NCBI GenBank assembly: GCA_964020155.1
Contig: OZ026553.1
Coordinates: forward strand, 4,194,009-4,258,008
Direction of reading: 5' to 3'
DNA length: 64,000 nt
From: Chondrilla cf. caribensis
Lineage: Eukaryota; Porifera; Demospongiae; Chondrillida; Chondrillidae
Positions 11,200 through 19,829 of the stretch are shown piece by piece (within the stretch, counting starts at the first letter, position 1; the number at the start of each line of letters is the position of its first letter). Both the position numbers and the translations under genes were made by a program. Under the pieces are notes generated by a model. The model ran no database searches, was not told the DNA's origin, and saw only the letters and a list, made by a program, of their open reading frames with translations.

Positions 11200-12399
11200 T
11201 TAAACGTTTTATCACATACTTGAGGTAAAAAAGAATACAAAAAAGCATGATATAAACATTAATTTTGAAAATGGAAAAGGATGTAGGGATAACAAGCAAA
11301 AAATGGAAGGAACAAGGTATAGGGACGAGCGGAATGAGAAGACTGTCGGAATATAACAATCCCTATATCAACAGCTGCAGTGATTGCTTGAGCAATACCC
11401 AGTATAGTGTCTGCAGCTGGTTAGTTTAATAATTGCATTAATAGTGATATTTGACACACATACATCATAACTGCATGAAGCTCTCTATCAAATTTTTGTT
11501 GACACATGATTATTGGCTAATCCAATCTTCTAGTCGGGTGAATCAGATATAGTAGTATATATAAAAGACACTCCGTCTCCATTCCAGCAAATGTCTAACT
11601 TAAGTAGTGACAACATCCTTATTGTCTATCAATGACATTCAATAGTTGTGATAATCGCAATATTCACAACTGTAATTATGTGTAAGATGTAGGATATTAC
11701 CCAACACTGGTTTTACAACAAAGCAATTCGGTGCTCCAGTAATATCACTCATCGTAACCAGCATTGTGGTACTGTGAAGTACACAGTAGTTATAGGCCTG
11801 AAAGAAGCCCAAAATTGCTTACCCAGGTCAATATGGAGCTCGGTGCTTTGGACATACTGCCAAGATTACTACTATTATAATAGCCAGAGAGCTCAACAAA
11901 CTATTAACGTAAAGCATTTATTTAGCGTTTATCACAAGAACCATGCATCCTGGATCCCAAATTGGAAGTAAAGGATTTCAGAATCTTCTCACTATGCTTC
12001 AAGATCCTTAATTCACACAAAGTCCATCTATGAAGCACATAGTGAAGATTCTACAAGACTAGTAGAGAAAACTGAGGCTATGATTACTACGTAGCATATC
12101 CCTCCTAGGTGTGCTGTAGCTGAGTCCAATAGACTCCACTGGTGAAGCCTAAGGATTTCCATTACACACTGTGCACAACAAGAAATAGTGTTCAATGAAA
12201 AAAATTTTGTGTACAATAGCAGTATGCATTTAACAAATTGCACACAACAAGCGTGTGTTTGTAATACTTTTTTCCTGATACTGTAATTAATTCATTGCAC
12301 CAACATGTTGAGATTTGCCTTTATTAAATTCTAATTAAAAATATATTACTATCTTAGGAATTCTGATAATTTTGTCTTTCTTTCTTTAATTCACCACAG
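11200..12399. other. Non-repetitive stretch without a recognised gene
   Basis: Not obviously related to the duplicated units. A TATATATAAAAG motif lies near 11556-11567 but is followed only by a 14-codon frame. It may hold introns or leader sequence of the gene owning the exon at 12400-12595. Confidence 0.35.
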
Positions 12400-12595
12400 A
12401 TTGAATCATGCACAATGTAGCAGCATTCCTGTGGGTGTGTCCATATTAATTTTGCATACAAGAACAGGGTCTACCTCACTACCCTCATCACAAGTGTTTG
12501 GTGTTCACACTGTCTATCAAACAGAGACTGCGTGTCTGAGTAGTGGGTGTGGACCCATTCCCAAACCATTTCCCATGCAAACACGGATTTCACAG
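12400..12595 (+). CDS. Isolated internal exon of an unidentified gene
   Basis: A strong polypyrimidine tract (TTTGTCTTTCTTTCTTTAAT) and CACCACAG precede position 12400. The segment ends in TTTCACAG followed by GTGGACC. In the second-base frame it is open throughout and reads about 65 residues including GSTSLPSSQVFGVHTVYQ and CLSSGCGPIPKPFP. No stop in 196 bases of AT-rich DNA plus good splice signals on both sides make a real exon likely. No partner exon could be assigned; just downstream the sequence becomes the peptide-gene 3' flank, so a duplication junction may have cut the gene. Family not recognised. Confidence 0.45.
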
Positions 12596-12780
12596 GTGGA
12601 CCTCTATCTCTATGTTAGCTACTTGCAGTTAATCTGCATGACAGAATCTTTAGTTCCAAGAGTAGCCTGACATCTGTTATCCCCCCCCCTCCCCACACAC
12701 ACACATAGAGAGAATAATTTTTACAGACTGAGTGTGAATCATTAAGTTAAACAGATTCGGCATGTGTACCGAGAATATTC

Positions 12781-13030
12781 TCACCAGGTCTCACAACTTA
12801 CTTCCTGCCAAGAAAGAAAAGGTTGGTTTAGTTGACAACACCCATACAGATCAATCCTAGAAGTCCTCAACAGTCTGGCTCATAGTAGCATCGAATGAAA
12901 CATAGTATGTATTCAGTGACATCTTATTTGCCTTAAGTGTACTGTTCAACAGATATATTATGTAAAACCATCACTGACAGAGAAGAATCACACATCTGCA
13001 TGAAGTTATACAATACTGACTACTCACATG
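12781..13030 (-). pseudogene. Broken copy D of the cysteine-rich peptide family
   Basis: Exon 2 relic 12895-12781 keeps the first two cysteine codons, the CC pair and a final S-C-E-T-W-stop. A codon after the second cysteine has become TGA, a nearby base is missing, and the acceptor AG has changed to CA. The intron survives to a GTGAGT donor at 13027. Exon 1 is lost except for one or two bases, where the sequence jumps to the 2.6 kb type flank. Confidence 0.8.
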
Positions 13031-13369
13031 ACCTGTGTGTTCTTTTATCAGCAAGTGGTATCAGATTCATATGTAACTCTCTTTAAATACGTATTCATGC
13101 ATTTGTTTGTACGCAATATGTACATAGAGTCTGATATCCTTCTGAACACTTGCATTTACTGGTATGAGATGCCTCATGTATACAAATTACACCTAGTGTG
13201 TAAGCTAAGGTGCTTTGAACCGATTCACCAATCACAGTATCTGTCATGTGTCCAACTACGTCTGGTTATGTGCAATCTTGAGTGGGCTGACCACCATTTT
13301 TCATGACAATGTATACTTGATTACATCAATCAGTATAGTGCATGATTTACATTAGTAATATTATGTGCC

Positions 13370-13510
13370 TATATGTACGTACATACAATAGTACACATAT
13401 GTACGTGCAATATAGTGCCCATACATACAATAGTGTGCATACATGCTATATTGTGCATACATACAATAGTATGCATTCATACTTCAGTGTATTATGCATA
13501 CAATGTTGTG
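13370..13510. repeat. Minisatellite, diverged copy of 2942-3095
   Basis: CATACAATAGTGTGCATACA-type units. Its left flank (13030-13360) is a near copy of 2630-2940. Confidence 0.75.
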
Positions 13511-13929
13511 CGTACGTAGGGTCCGGCATCCATTTTCAGACACCATGTAATTTCGGACGGTCAATCTCAGCTGTAAAGCCTTTAAATTGATTTTCAATCA
13601 GTGTGATCACTAGACATATTCATTAAGAGAACCTAGGTTAGACATGATTAGACCCTTTTCTTCCCAAATTATATCTGTAAATGAAAAGTGTCCGAAATAA
13701 TATTATTTCGGATGGAAGTCATGTAATTTCGGACAGTCGCTTGTACATCACAATTATAGCTAATATTTGTTCGTATCTACCACATAGTTAGAAAGGTGTA
13801 CTCGTCCCCTGATCATAGTAGTAGTTTCATAATGGAGTATTGACTCTTTGAACCAAGTGCACGAGGGTCATATATAATTGGACACCTTTTATACGAGGAG
13901 TTGTTAATATTTTAAATAAAAACCAAAGG
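13511..13929. other. Sequence with repeated TAATTTCGGAC and a perfect palindrome
   Basis: CATGTAATTTCGGAC occurs twice (about 13545 and 13725) and in inverted form around a 22-bp palindrome at 13691-13712 (TCCGAAATAATATTATTTCGGA spans both arms). A segment CTCAGCTGTAAAGC...GACATGATTAGACCC resembles 19743-19820 on the far side of the nested elements. No gene seen. Confidence 0.4.
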
Positions 13930-14354
13930 CAATTGATGGCAGAACTTAGAAGTGGTTAGTTAGAGTTAGAGGTGGAGACAGGAAGATGGCAAAAGAAGGA
14001 GAGAGGGGAAAGGTTGTGTTCATTGTGCCACAAGGCAGTAGGAGACGTTAGCCACTTCCTCAGTGAGTGTGAGGCACTGGATGTGGAGAGAAAGGCTTGA
14101 GAGCTACCCTAAAGGATGTTGCAGATGAGAACTTTGCAATAAAAGTGTTGAATTCAATCAAGGATAATGAAGTGGTCAAGCGAGTGATTGCTATGTGGAG
14201 ATTACAGGAAGATTTGTTAGTTTAGCCATCCTTTAACTGTAGATTTCGATGTACCTGCTACTTTCTTATGTCACTCCCTTGGAGTTTGTCCTCGTTATTT
14301 GATTTTATTTTCATCTGTCAGTGAGTTTTTATCTGTGTATGTACATTTACTTAT
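13930..14354 (+). mobile_element. 3' end of a LINE-like non-LTR retrotransposon, part 1
   Basis: In one frame the plus strand reads RLCSLCHKAVGDVSHFLSEC followed by EALDVER. This is the C-x2-C...H-F-L-x2-C motif typical of the C-terminus of non-LTR ORF2 proteins. Upstream codons need frame changes and contain stops, so only a decayed tail is present. The element continues as 3' UTR until the LTR insertion point. Confidence 0.65.
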
Positions 14355-14716
14355 TGTCACGAAGTTATGTTATACTAAGGCTGTCGCGAGCGTCACAGCA
14401 AATGTACTTCACCAAGATCATTAATTCAACCACAGTTCAACTCAACTGAACTAGCAACTAACAACTAAACTAAACAGTACAGTACACAACTAAGTACATT
14501 GCAAATCAAAGGGTACAATACAGCGGCGCACGCCGCAGGCCGCACAAGCACATGACCAGTAAGACATGCTAAAACAACTTATGCATTACAATAATCAAGC
14601 ACACACACTAAACACAAAGAGACATTCACTGTAAAGCGAATACTAATAAGGTATAAGGTTACATACATTACTCACACATATGCTTAATTACATAAGTACC
14701 ACAGTACATTGTCACA
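14355..14716 (-). repeat. 3' LTR
   Basis: 362 bp, identical to the other LTR except one base. Contains the GC-rich near-palindrome GCGGCGCACGCCGC; no obvious TATA box in the sense direction. Confidence 0.96.
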
Positions 14717-14730
14717 ATCCTCCCCCTTCA
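14717..14730 (-). promoter_or_regulatory. Polypurine tract
   Basis: Minus strand reads TGAAGGGGGAGGAT directly before the 3' LTR. Its first three bases are the stop codon of the polyprotein, so coding sequence and plus-strand primer are compressed together. Confidence 0.85.
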
Positions 14731-17700
14731 AGGTGATGGTGGGGGGTTGTTCCCCTCGCCAGAAACTCTCGGTCGTTCCCTCGATAAGGCATCGGCATTT
14801 CCATTAAGTCGTCCAGGGCGATGTTTCATTTCAAAGCGGTATGGTTGGATGGCTAGTGCCCAGCGAGTCAGGCGACTGTTGGTGTTCTTCATCTGATGAA
14901 GCCAACGTAATGGTTGGTGGTCAGTCTCAATGGTAAATTGCACACCAAACAAGTACATGCGGAAGTGCTTCAGTGCCCATACGATAGCAAGGCATTCCTT
15001 TTCCACGACTGAGTACTTCTTTTCAGCTGGAGTTAGCTGGCGACTAGCAAAAGCAACGGGATGTTCCTCCCCACTCTGCAATTGGCTCAGTACTGCACCT
15101 AAGCCCAAGTCGGAGGCATCTGTCTGGAGAATGAACGGTTTGCTTGGATCAGCTACCTGCAACACCGGGGCACTTATCATTCGTTTCTTGAGGCGATCAA
15201 AGGCGATCTCGCACTCCCTTGTCCAGATAACCTTGTCAGGTCTACCTTTCTTGGTAAGCTCCACTAGATCTGCAGCTGCATCGGCGAAATTAGGCACAAA
15301 TTTCCGGTAGTAGCCTATCAGACCTAGAAAAGATCTGACATCCTTCTTGGTAACTGGCCTCTGATAGGCTAAGACGGCTTCCACTTTGCTGGGGTCTGGT
15401 CGGATTGAACCTCCTCCAATTATGTGTCCCAAATAATGGACTTGGCCATGAGCGAATTGGCACTTAGAAGGCTTGATGGTAAGGCCTGCATTCTGCAACA
15501 CGGTAAACACCTCTGAAAGATGATGTAGATGCTCTTCCCAGCTGCAACTAAAGATAACGATGTCATCTAGGTAGGCTCCGGCAAATCTTTGGCATCCCCT
15601 AAGCAGTTCATTCATCAGACGTTGGAAAGTAGCTGGGGCTGTATGCAATCCGAAAGGCATCACTACAAATTCAAACAGCCCATAAGGTGTGTTGAATGCG
15701 GTAACCTCACGTGAATCCTTGGCCATGGGTATTTGCCAATACCCCTTAGCTAAATCGAGTGTCGTGATGAAGTTTGCTGGTCCAATGCTCTCAAATACTT
15801 CCTCAACTCTTGGCATCGGATAGGCGTCAAACTTGGCCACTTGGTTCACCTTCCGGTAGTCCACACAGAAGCGCACGGTCCCATCTTTCTTCGTAACCAA
15901 CACTATGGGCGAGGCCCATGGGCTAACTGATGTCGTGATGACTCCACTGTCCAGCATCCTCTGGATCTCCTGTCGTACCACCTCTCGCTGGGAGTAGGGG
16001 ACACGGTATGGTTTCTGATGAATGGGGGCCACTCCTGGTACATAGATGTGGTGTTCCACCACTTTTGTCCTTCCTGGCAAGTCACTGAGCAGGCCCGGGA
16101 ATCCTTTCATCAATTCGGTCAACCCCTCTTGCTGTATGGAGGAAAGGTGAGCACCCATACTAACCTTTGGTTCCGGTTGGTTTGGTGGTGTCCGTCCTGG
16201 GAAAAACGCATCATCATCCGCGTTGAATGGAACTTCATCTCCGGTTGCTGGTTCAGCGTGAACGAATAAACTCAGGCTTGTGGGTTTGTACCACTTCTTC
16301 ATCAGGTTGATGTGAACTATTTTCTTTGGGTGTCTCCTCCCTGATGTCTTGATCTCATAGTCCACCGGAGAGGTCTTCCTTCTCACCTTGTATGGTCCAG
16401 CCCACTCGAGTTTCAACGGGTTCCCCACTCTCGGAAGCAGAACCAGCACCTCCTCACCAACTTCAAAGGTCCGGCTCCTTGCATTCCGGTCGTATGCGGT
16501 CTTCTGTCTCTGTTGAGCTTCCTGGCTATTCTTGGACACTAGGTCGGTCATCTCCTCCAGTCGGGCTCGAACCTCCAGCACATGACTGCCAACTGAACGT
16601 TCCACCAGTTGTTCCCCTGTCCACTCTTCCCGCAGGACATCCAAGGGTCCACGCACACGCTTTCCATACAGTAGCTCAAATGGAGAAAATCCTGTTGACT
16701 CCTGAGGTACCTCTCGATATGCAAAGAGGAGGTAGGGCAAGTACTCGTCCCAGTCACTCTGGCTCTTGCTTGTGAATTTCCTCAGCATGCTCTTCAAGGT
16801 CCCATTGAAGCGCTCCACAAGCCCGTCCGTCTGTGGGTGGTATGGACTGGTCCTGATTCTCCGGATCTGCAGTAGTAAATATACCTCCTCCAGGAGTCCA
16901 GACATGAAATTAGTTCCCTGGTCGGTCAAAACCTCTTCAGGGATCCCAAAGTGCGAAAAAAATGTGATGAGTTCCCTAGCAATCCGTGGTGCCTCAGTCG
17001 TGGGTAGTGGTATGGCCTCTGGGTATCTTGTGGCATAATCACAAAGAACCAGAATGAAGCGATTTCCTCTCTTTGTCCTAGGAAGTGGCCCGACGATGTC
17101 CATTGCAATCCTCTGGAATGGGCGTGCCATCAAAGGCATGGGGATCATAGTGGCTTTGGGTAGTTTCCTGGTCCCTGATCGCTGACAAACTGCACAGGTG
17201 CGACAATAACGAGCCACGTCTTGGAAAACTCCTGGCCAGTAATACCTCCCTAGTATGCGATCTTTGGTCTTCGTAATCCCGAGATGACCTCCCAGGGGAA
17301 TGTCGTGTGCAAGGCGTAACACTAGATTTCGGTATTTACGCGGTAATACCAGTTGCTCACATGTGCGCACATCTTCTGGACTAGTTCCCTTTGGTCTCCA
17401 CCTACGATAGATGAGTCCATCTCGTTTGATAAATTGAACACGATCCTGTACTTCCTCGTCTCTTTCCACAACAACTGCTCTAACCTTGTCCAGGCTAGGA
17501 TCAGACTGCTGTTCTGATTGGAAGTCTCCATCCTCCAAAACACCCTGGCTGTTGGGCTCCTCCTCACGTGTTCCTTTCAACGTCTCCTCAGCGATCAGCT
17601 GTCCACTATCCTCAGGCACGTCTTCACCTACAAGGACTGGTTCCTCCTCGGCACCAGTTGTGCTTCTGAACTCCTGGTCCTGACGATCAGCTGTCTCTCC

Positions 17701-19179
17701 TGTAACGGTGTCCGGCAAATCCACGTGATCGGTTCTGTTCTCGTCCTCCACGTCGTCATTGTCTTCTGCTACTGGAGGTACTACCTCCCCCTCAGCCATA
17801 GGTACACCGCTCCCGGTGTCCTGGACAACTTGCTGAGGTTCCAACTTAGATCCTCCTGGCGTAACTCCTAAAACGTCCCCCGTCTTGTTTGACTGACTCC
17901 GAGTCACCACTGCAAAGCTCTGACTTCCTCCCTCCACTGGAAGCTGCCCTAGTAGGTCCCGTCCTAGTAATACTTGCACAGGTAGATCTGGGGCCACAAC
18001 AACTCTTGCCACCTTGTTGACCCCCTCCACTTGCAGTCTCACCTCCGCGACCGGATAGTGCACTGTATCCCCATGGACACACCTGACTGCCACAGACTCG
18101 CCTCGAATCCACTGATCCTCCTTCACCATTCTGGATGACACTAATGTCCTGTCGCTCCCAGTGTCTACCAACACTTGCACGCGCCCTCCGTCCAACTTGC
18201 CATGTCGTAGATACTTTAAGCTGTCTGGGTTCCACTCCATCTCTGAACAAGCCATCATTGTCGGCTTTGCAGTTGCGGTCACCTTTGCTTCCTGTCGGGA
18301 TGGGCAGTTGTACATGAGATGCCCAAATCGTCCACACTGATAGCAACGTTTGTCACCCCGTACATTTGTTGTCGTCCGCTGCCCCGAAACGCTCCCTGAA
18401 GCAGGCACCGTGCTCCCAACAGATACCTGCCTCCCGACGTCTTTGGATGTACTCCCTGCAGGCCTCTCTGCAATCCTTGTACCTTCTGTACCAACACCCT
18501 TACGCGATAACATGTAGTCATCAGCTAGCTCTGCCATTTGCTGCAAACTTGAAGGCTTCCTATCCCTCACCCACACTGCTAGCGCTTCTGGAACCGACCG
18601 ATAAAATTGCTCTGCTATCATTAAGTCTTCCGCAGCCATGTCCTGTCCGTTCACCCATCGTTGGTAGCTCTCTTGCAATCGCGTCATTAACTCACGATGC
18701 GTCTCCCCTGGCTTCTTCCTGTCGTTGCGGAATTTCCGACGTCGACTCTCCTCATTCACGTCATACCTTCTCAAGATGGCGTCCTTCACTTTTCTGTAGT
18801 CACTCGCTTCCTCCGCGGGGAGCGCGGCATACGCTGCCATGGCCTTCCCAGTGAGCAGCCCCGCCAGCTGCGTCGCCCAGACTTCCTCTGGCCACTTTTG
18901 CTGTTTCGCGACTCTCTCAAACACCGCCAAAAAGTGTTCCACGTCATCCTCGGCTGTAAGTCGTTGAAGCAAAGGTTTCGGGAGTTTAGGTACGACCCCT
19001 CCGGTAACGGTTTGTTGCTGTCCCAGCAACGCGGACATCTCCGACTTGTGAGCTTCAAATGTGAGTTTCTGCTGTTCCAGCATCCCCATCAGTAGCGCCT
19101 GTTGGTCCTCGTGCTGTTTCTGCTGTTGTTTCAGAAATTCGAGTAGCGCGCTGTCTTGTTGTACGTCTCGTCCAGACAT
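14728..19179 (-). CDS. Gag-Pol polyprotein with integrase before reverse transcriptase
   Basis: One uninterrupted 1483-residue frame. Residues 1-60 are Gln-rich and coiled-coil-like. About 80-220 form a Gag capsid-like helical region resembling the SCAN fold. A CCHC knuckle (CYQCGRFGHLMYNC) lies at 279-292. Aspartic protease DTGS is near 339. An acidic linker covers about 450-570. The integrase zinc motif has H625, H632, C662 and C665; its catalytic triad is D693, D753 and E789, with 35 residues between the last two. A GPY/F-like WAGPYKV is near 926-932. Reverse transcriptase follows, with LDLAKGYWQI near 1142 and active-site YLDD at 1203-1206. RNase H has TDAS at 1353 and TDHQPL at 1419. The order protease-integrase-RT-RNase H is the Ty1/copia order, whereas the sequences are Ty3/gypsy-like: the hallmark of Gmr1 elements. 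All catalytic residues checked are present, so it may be active. Confidence 0.96.
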   Translation of the reverse strand: MSGRDVQQDSALLEFLKQQQKQHEDQQALLMGMLEQQKLTFEAHKSEMSALLGQQQTVTGGVVPKLPKPLLQRLTAEDDVEHFLAVFERVAKQQKWPEEVWATQLAGLLTGKAMAAYAALPAEEASDYRKVKDAILRRYDVNEESRRRKFRNDRKKPGETHRELMTRLQESYQRWVNGQDMAAEDLMIAEQFYRSVPEALAVWVRDRKPSSLQQMAELADDYMLSRKGVGTEGTRIAERPAGSTSKDVGRQVSVGSTVPASGSVSGQRTTTNVRGDKRCYQCGRFGHLMYNCPSRQEAKVTATAKPTMMACSEMEWNPDSLKYLRHGKLDGGRVQVLVDTGSDRTLVSSRMVKEDQWIRGESVAVRCVHGDTVHYPVAEVRLQVEGVNKVARVVVAPDLPVQVLLGRDLLGQLPVEGGSQSFAVVTRSQSNKTGDVLGVTPGGSKLEPQQVVQDTGSGVPMAEGEVVPPVAEDNDDVEDENRTDHVDLPDTVTGETADRQDQEFRSTTGAEEEPVLVGEDVPEDSGQLIAEETLKGTREEEPNSQGVLEDGDFQSEQQSDPSLDKVRAVVVERDEEVQDRVQFIKRDGLIYRRWRPKGTSPEDVRTCEQLVLPRKYRNLVLRLAHDIPLGGHLGITKTKDRILGRYYWPGVFQDVARYCRTCAVCQRSGTRKLPKATMIPMPLMARPFQRIAMDIVGPLPRTKRGNRFILVLCDYATRYPEAIPLPTTEAPRIARELITFFSHFGIPEEVLTDQGTNFMSGLLEEVYLLLQIRRIRTSPYHPQTDGLVERFNGTLKSMLRKFTSKSQSDWDEYLPYLLFAYREVPQESTGFSPFELLYGKRVRGPLDVLREEWTGEQLVERSVGSHVLEVRARLEEMTDLVSKNSQEAQQRQKTAYDRNARSRTFEVGEEVLVLLPRVGNPLKLEWAGPYKVRRKTSPVDYEIKTSGRRHPKKIVHINLMKKWYKPTSLSLFVHAEPATGDEVPFNADDDAFFPGRTPPNQPEPKVSMGAHLSSIQQEGLTELMKGFPGLLSDLPGRTKVVEHHIYVPGVAPIHQKPYRVPYSQREVVRQEIQRMLDSGVITTSVSPWASPIVLVTKKDGTVRFCVDYRKVNQVAKFDAYPMPRVEEVFESIGPANFITTLDLAKGYWQIPMAKDSREVTAFNTPYGLFEFVVMPFGLHTAPATFQRLMNELLRGCQRFAGAYLDDIVIFSCSWEEHLHHLSEVFTVLQNAGLTIKPSKCQFAHGQVHYLGHIIGGGSIRPDPSKVEAVLAYQRPVTKKDVRSFLGLIGYYRKFVPNFADAAADLVELTKKGRPDKVIWTRECEIAFDRLKKRMISAPVLQVADPSKPFILQTDASDLGLGAVLSQLQSGEEHPVAFASRQLTPAEKKYSVVEKECLAIVWALKHFRMYLFGVQFTIETDHQPLRWLHQMKNTNSRLTRWALAIQPYRFEMKHRPGRLNGNADALSRERPRVSGEGNNPPPSP

Positions 19180-19230
19180 CTGATCACGTAACTAGCTCCA
19201 CGTAGGTCAAAACGTTAAGGTACTTTGCTT

Positions 19231-19248
19231 ATCCCACCGCTGCCACCA
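19231..19248 (-). promoter_or_regulatory. Primer binding site for tRNA-Leu
   Basis: Minus strand reads TGGTGGCAGCGGTGGGAT, two bases inside the 5' LTR. Its complement, ATCCCACCGCTGCCACCA, equals the 3' end of animal tRNA-Leu including CCA, as I recall that tRNA sequence. Confidence 0.8.
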
Positions 19249-19250
19249 AA

Positions 19251-19612
19251 TGTCACGAAGTTATGTTATACTAAGGCTGTCGCGAGCGTCACAGCAAATG
19301 TACTTCACCAAGATCATTAATTCAACCACAGTTCAACTCAACTGAACTAGCAACTAACAACTAAACTAAACAGTACAGTACACAACTAAGTACATTGCAA
19401 ATCAAAGGGTACAATACAGCGGCGCACGCCGCAGGCCGCACAAGCACATGACCAGTAAGACATGCTAAAACAACTTATGCATTACAATAATCAAGCACAC
19501 ACACTAAACACAAAGAGACATTCACTGTAAAGCGAATACTAATAAGGTATAAGGTCACATACATTACTCACACATATGCTTAATTACATAAGTACCACAG
19601 TACATTGTCACA
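19251..19612 (-). repeat. 5' LTR
   Basis: 362 bp; promoter-side copy in the sense (minus) direction. Carries C at 19556 where the partner has T. Confidence 0.96.
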
Positions 19613-19690
19613 CTTATATATGTGTAGTGCTGTTTTGGGGGGAAACCCTATCAAAGCACTGTAATATCTAATAATAATAATAATAATATA
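19613..19690 (+). mobile_element. 3' end of the LINE-like element, part 2
   Basis: After the LTR element the interrupted tail resumes and ends in AAAGCACTGTAATATC followed by (TAA)n. A short trinucleotide tail after such a sequence is a common non-LTR 3' terminus. Confidence 0.55.
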
Positions 19691-19829
19691 CGTAGATTAT
19701 TATGGCGATAGTGGAAGGGTTATAGTGATTCGCTGTTGATCTCAGCGGTAAAGCATTGAAACATTTTGATTCTCGGTCTGTATGATGAGTAGACCTATGT
19801 ACTATGGTAGGCATGATTAGGCTCCATTC

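Larger units (their letters stand above)
14355..19612 (-). mobile_element. Complete young LTR retrotransposon, Gmr1-like Ty3/gypsy
   Basis: Bounded by two 362-bp direct LTRs starting TGTCACGAAG and ending ATTGTCACA. It is flanked by the 5-bp target duplication CTTAT (14350-14354 and 19613-19617). Transcription is on the minus strand, so the LTR at 19251-19612 is the 5' LTR. The order is LTR, 2-base gap, primer binding site, one long gag-pol frame, purine tract, LTR. I found a single LTR difference (T at 14660, C at 19556), implying very recent insertion. It lies within the 3' UTR of an older LINE copy. No envelope-like frame is present. Confidence 0.97.

Noticed and set aside
10924..11223. 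99-codon plus-strand frame
   Set aside because: Overlaps the tRNA-like SINE head and a T-rich tail; no motif, no promoter and no second copy supports it.
16392..18854. Plus-strand frames of 120-160 codons within the retrotransposon
   Set aside because: Antisense shadows of the gag-pol frame; the minus-strand polyprotein explains the region fully.
14355..19612. Endogenous retrovirus with an envelope gene
   Set aside because: The polyprotein stop overlaps the purine tract directly before the 3' LTR, so there is no room for an envelope frame.
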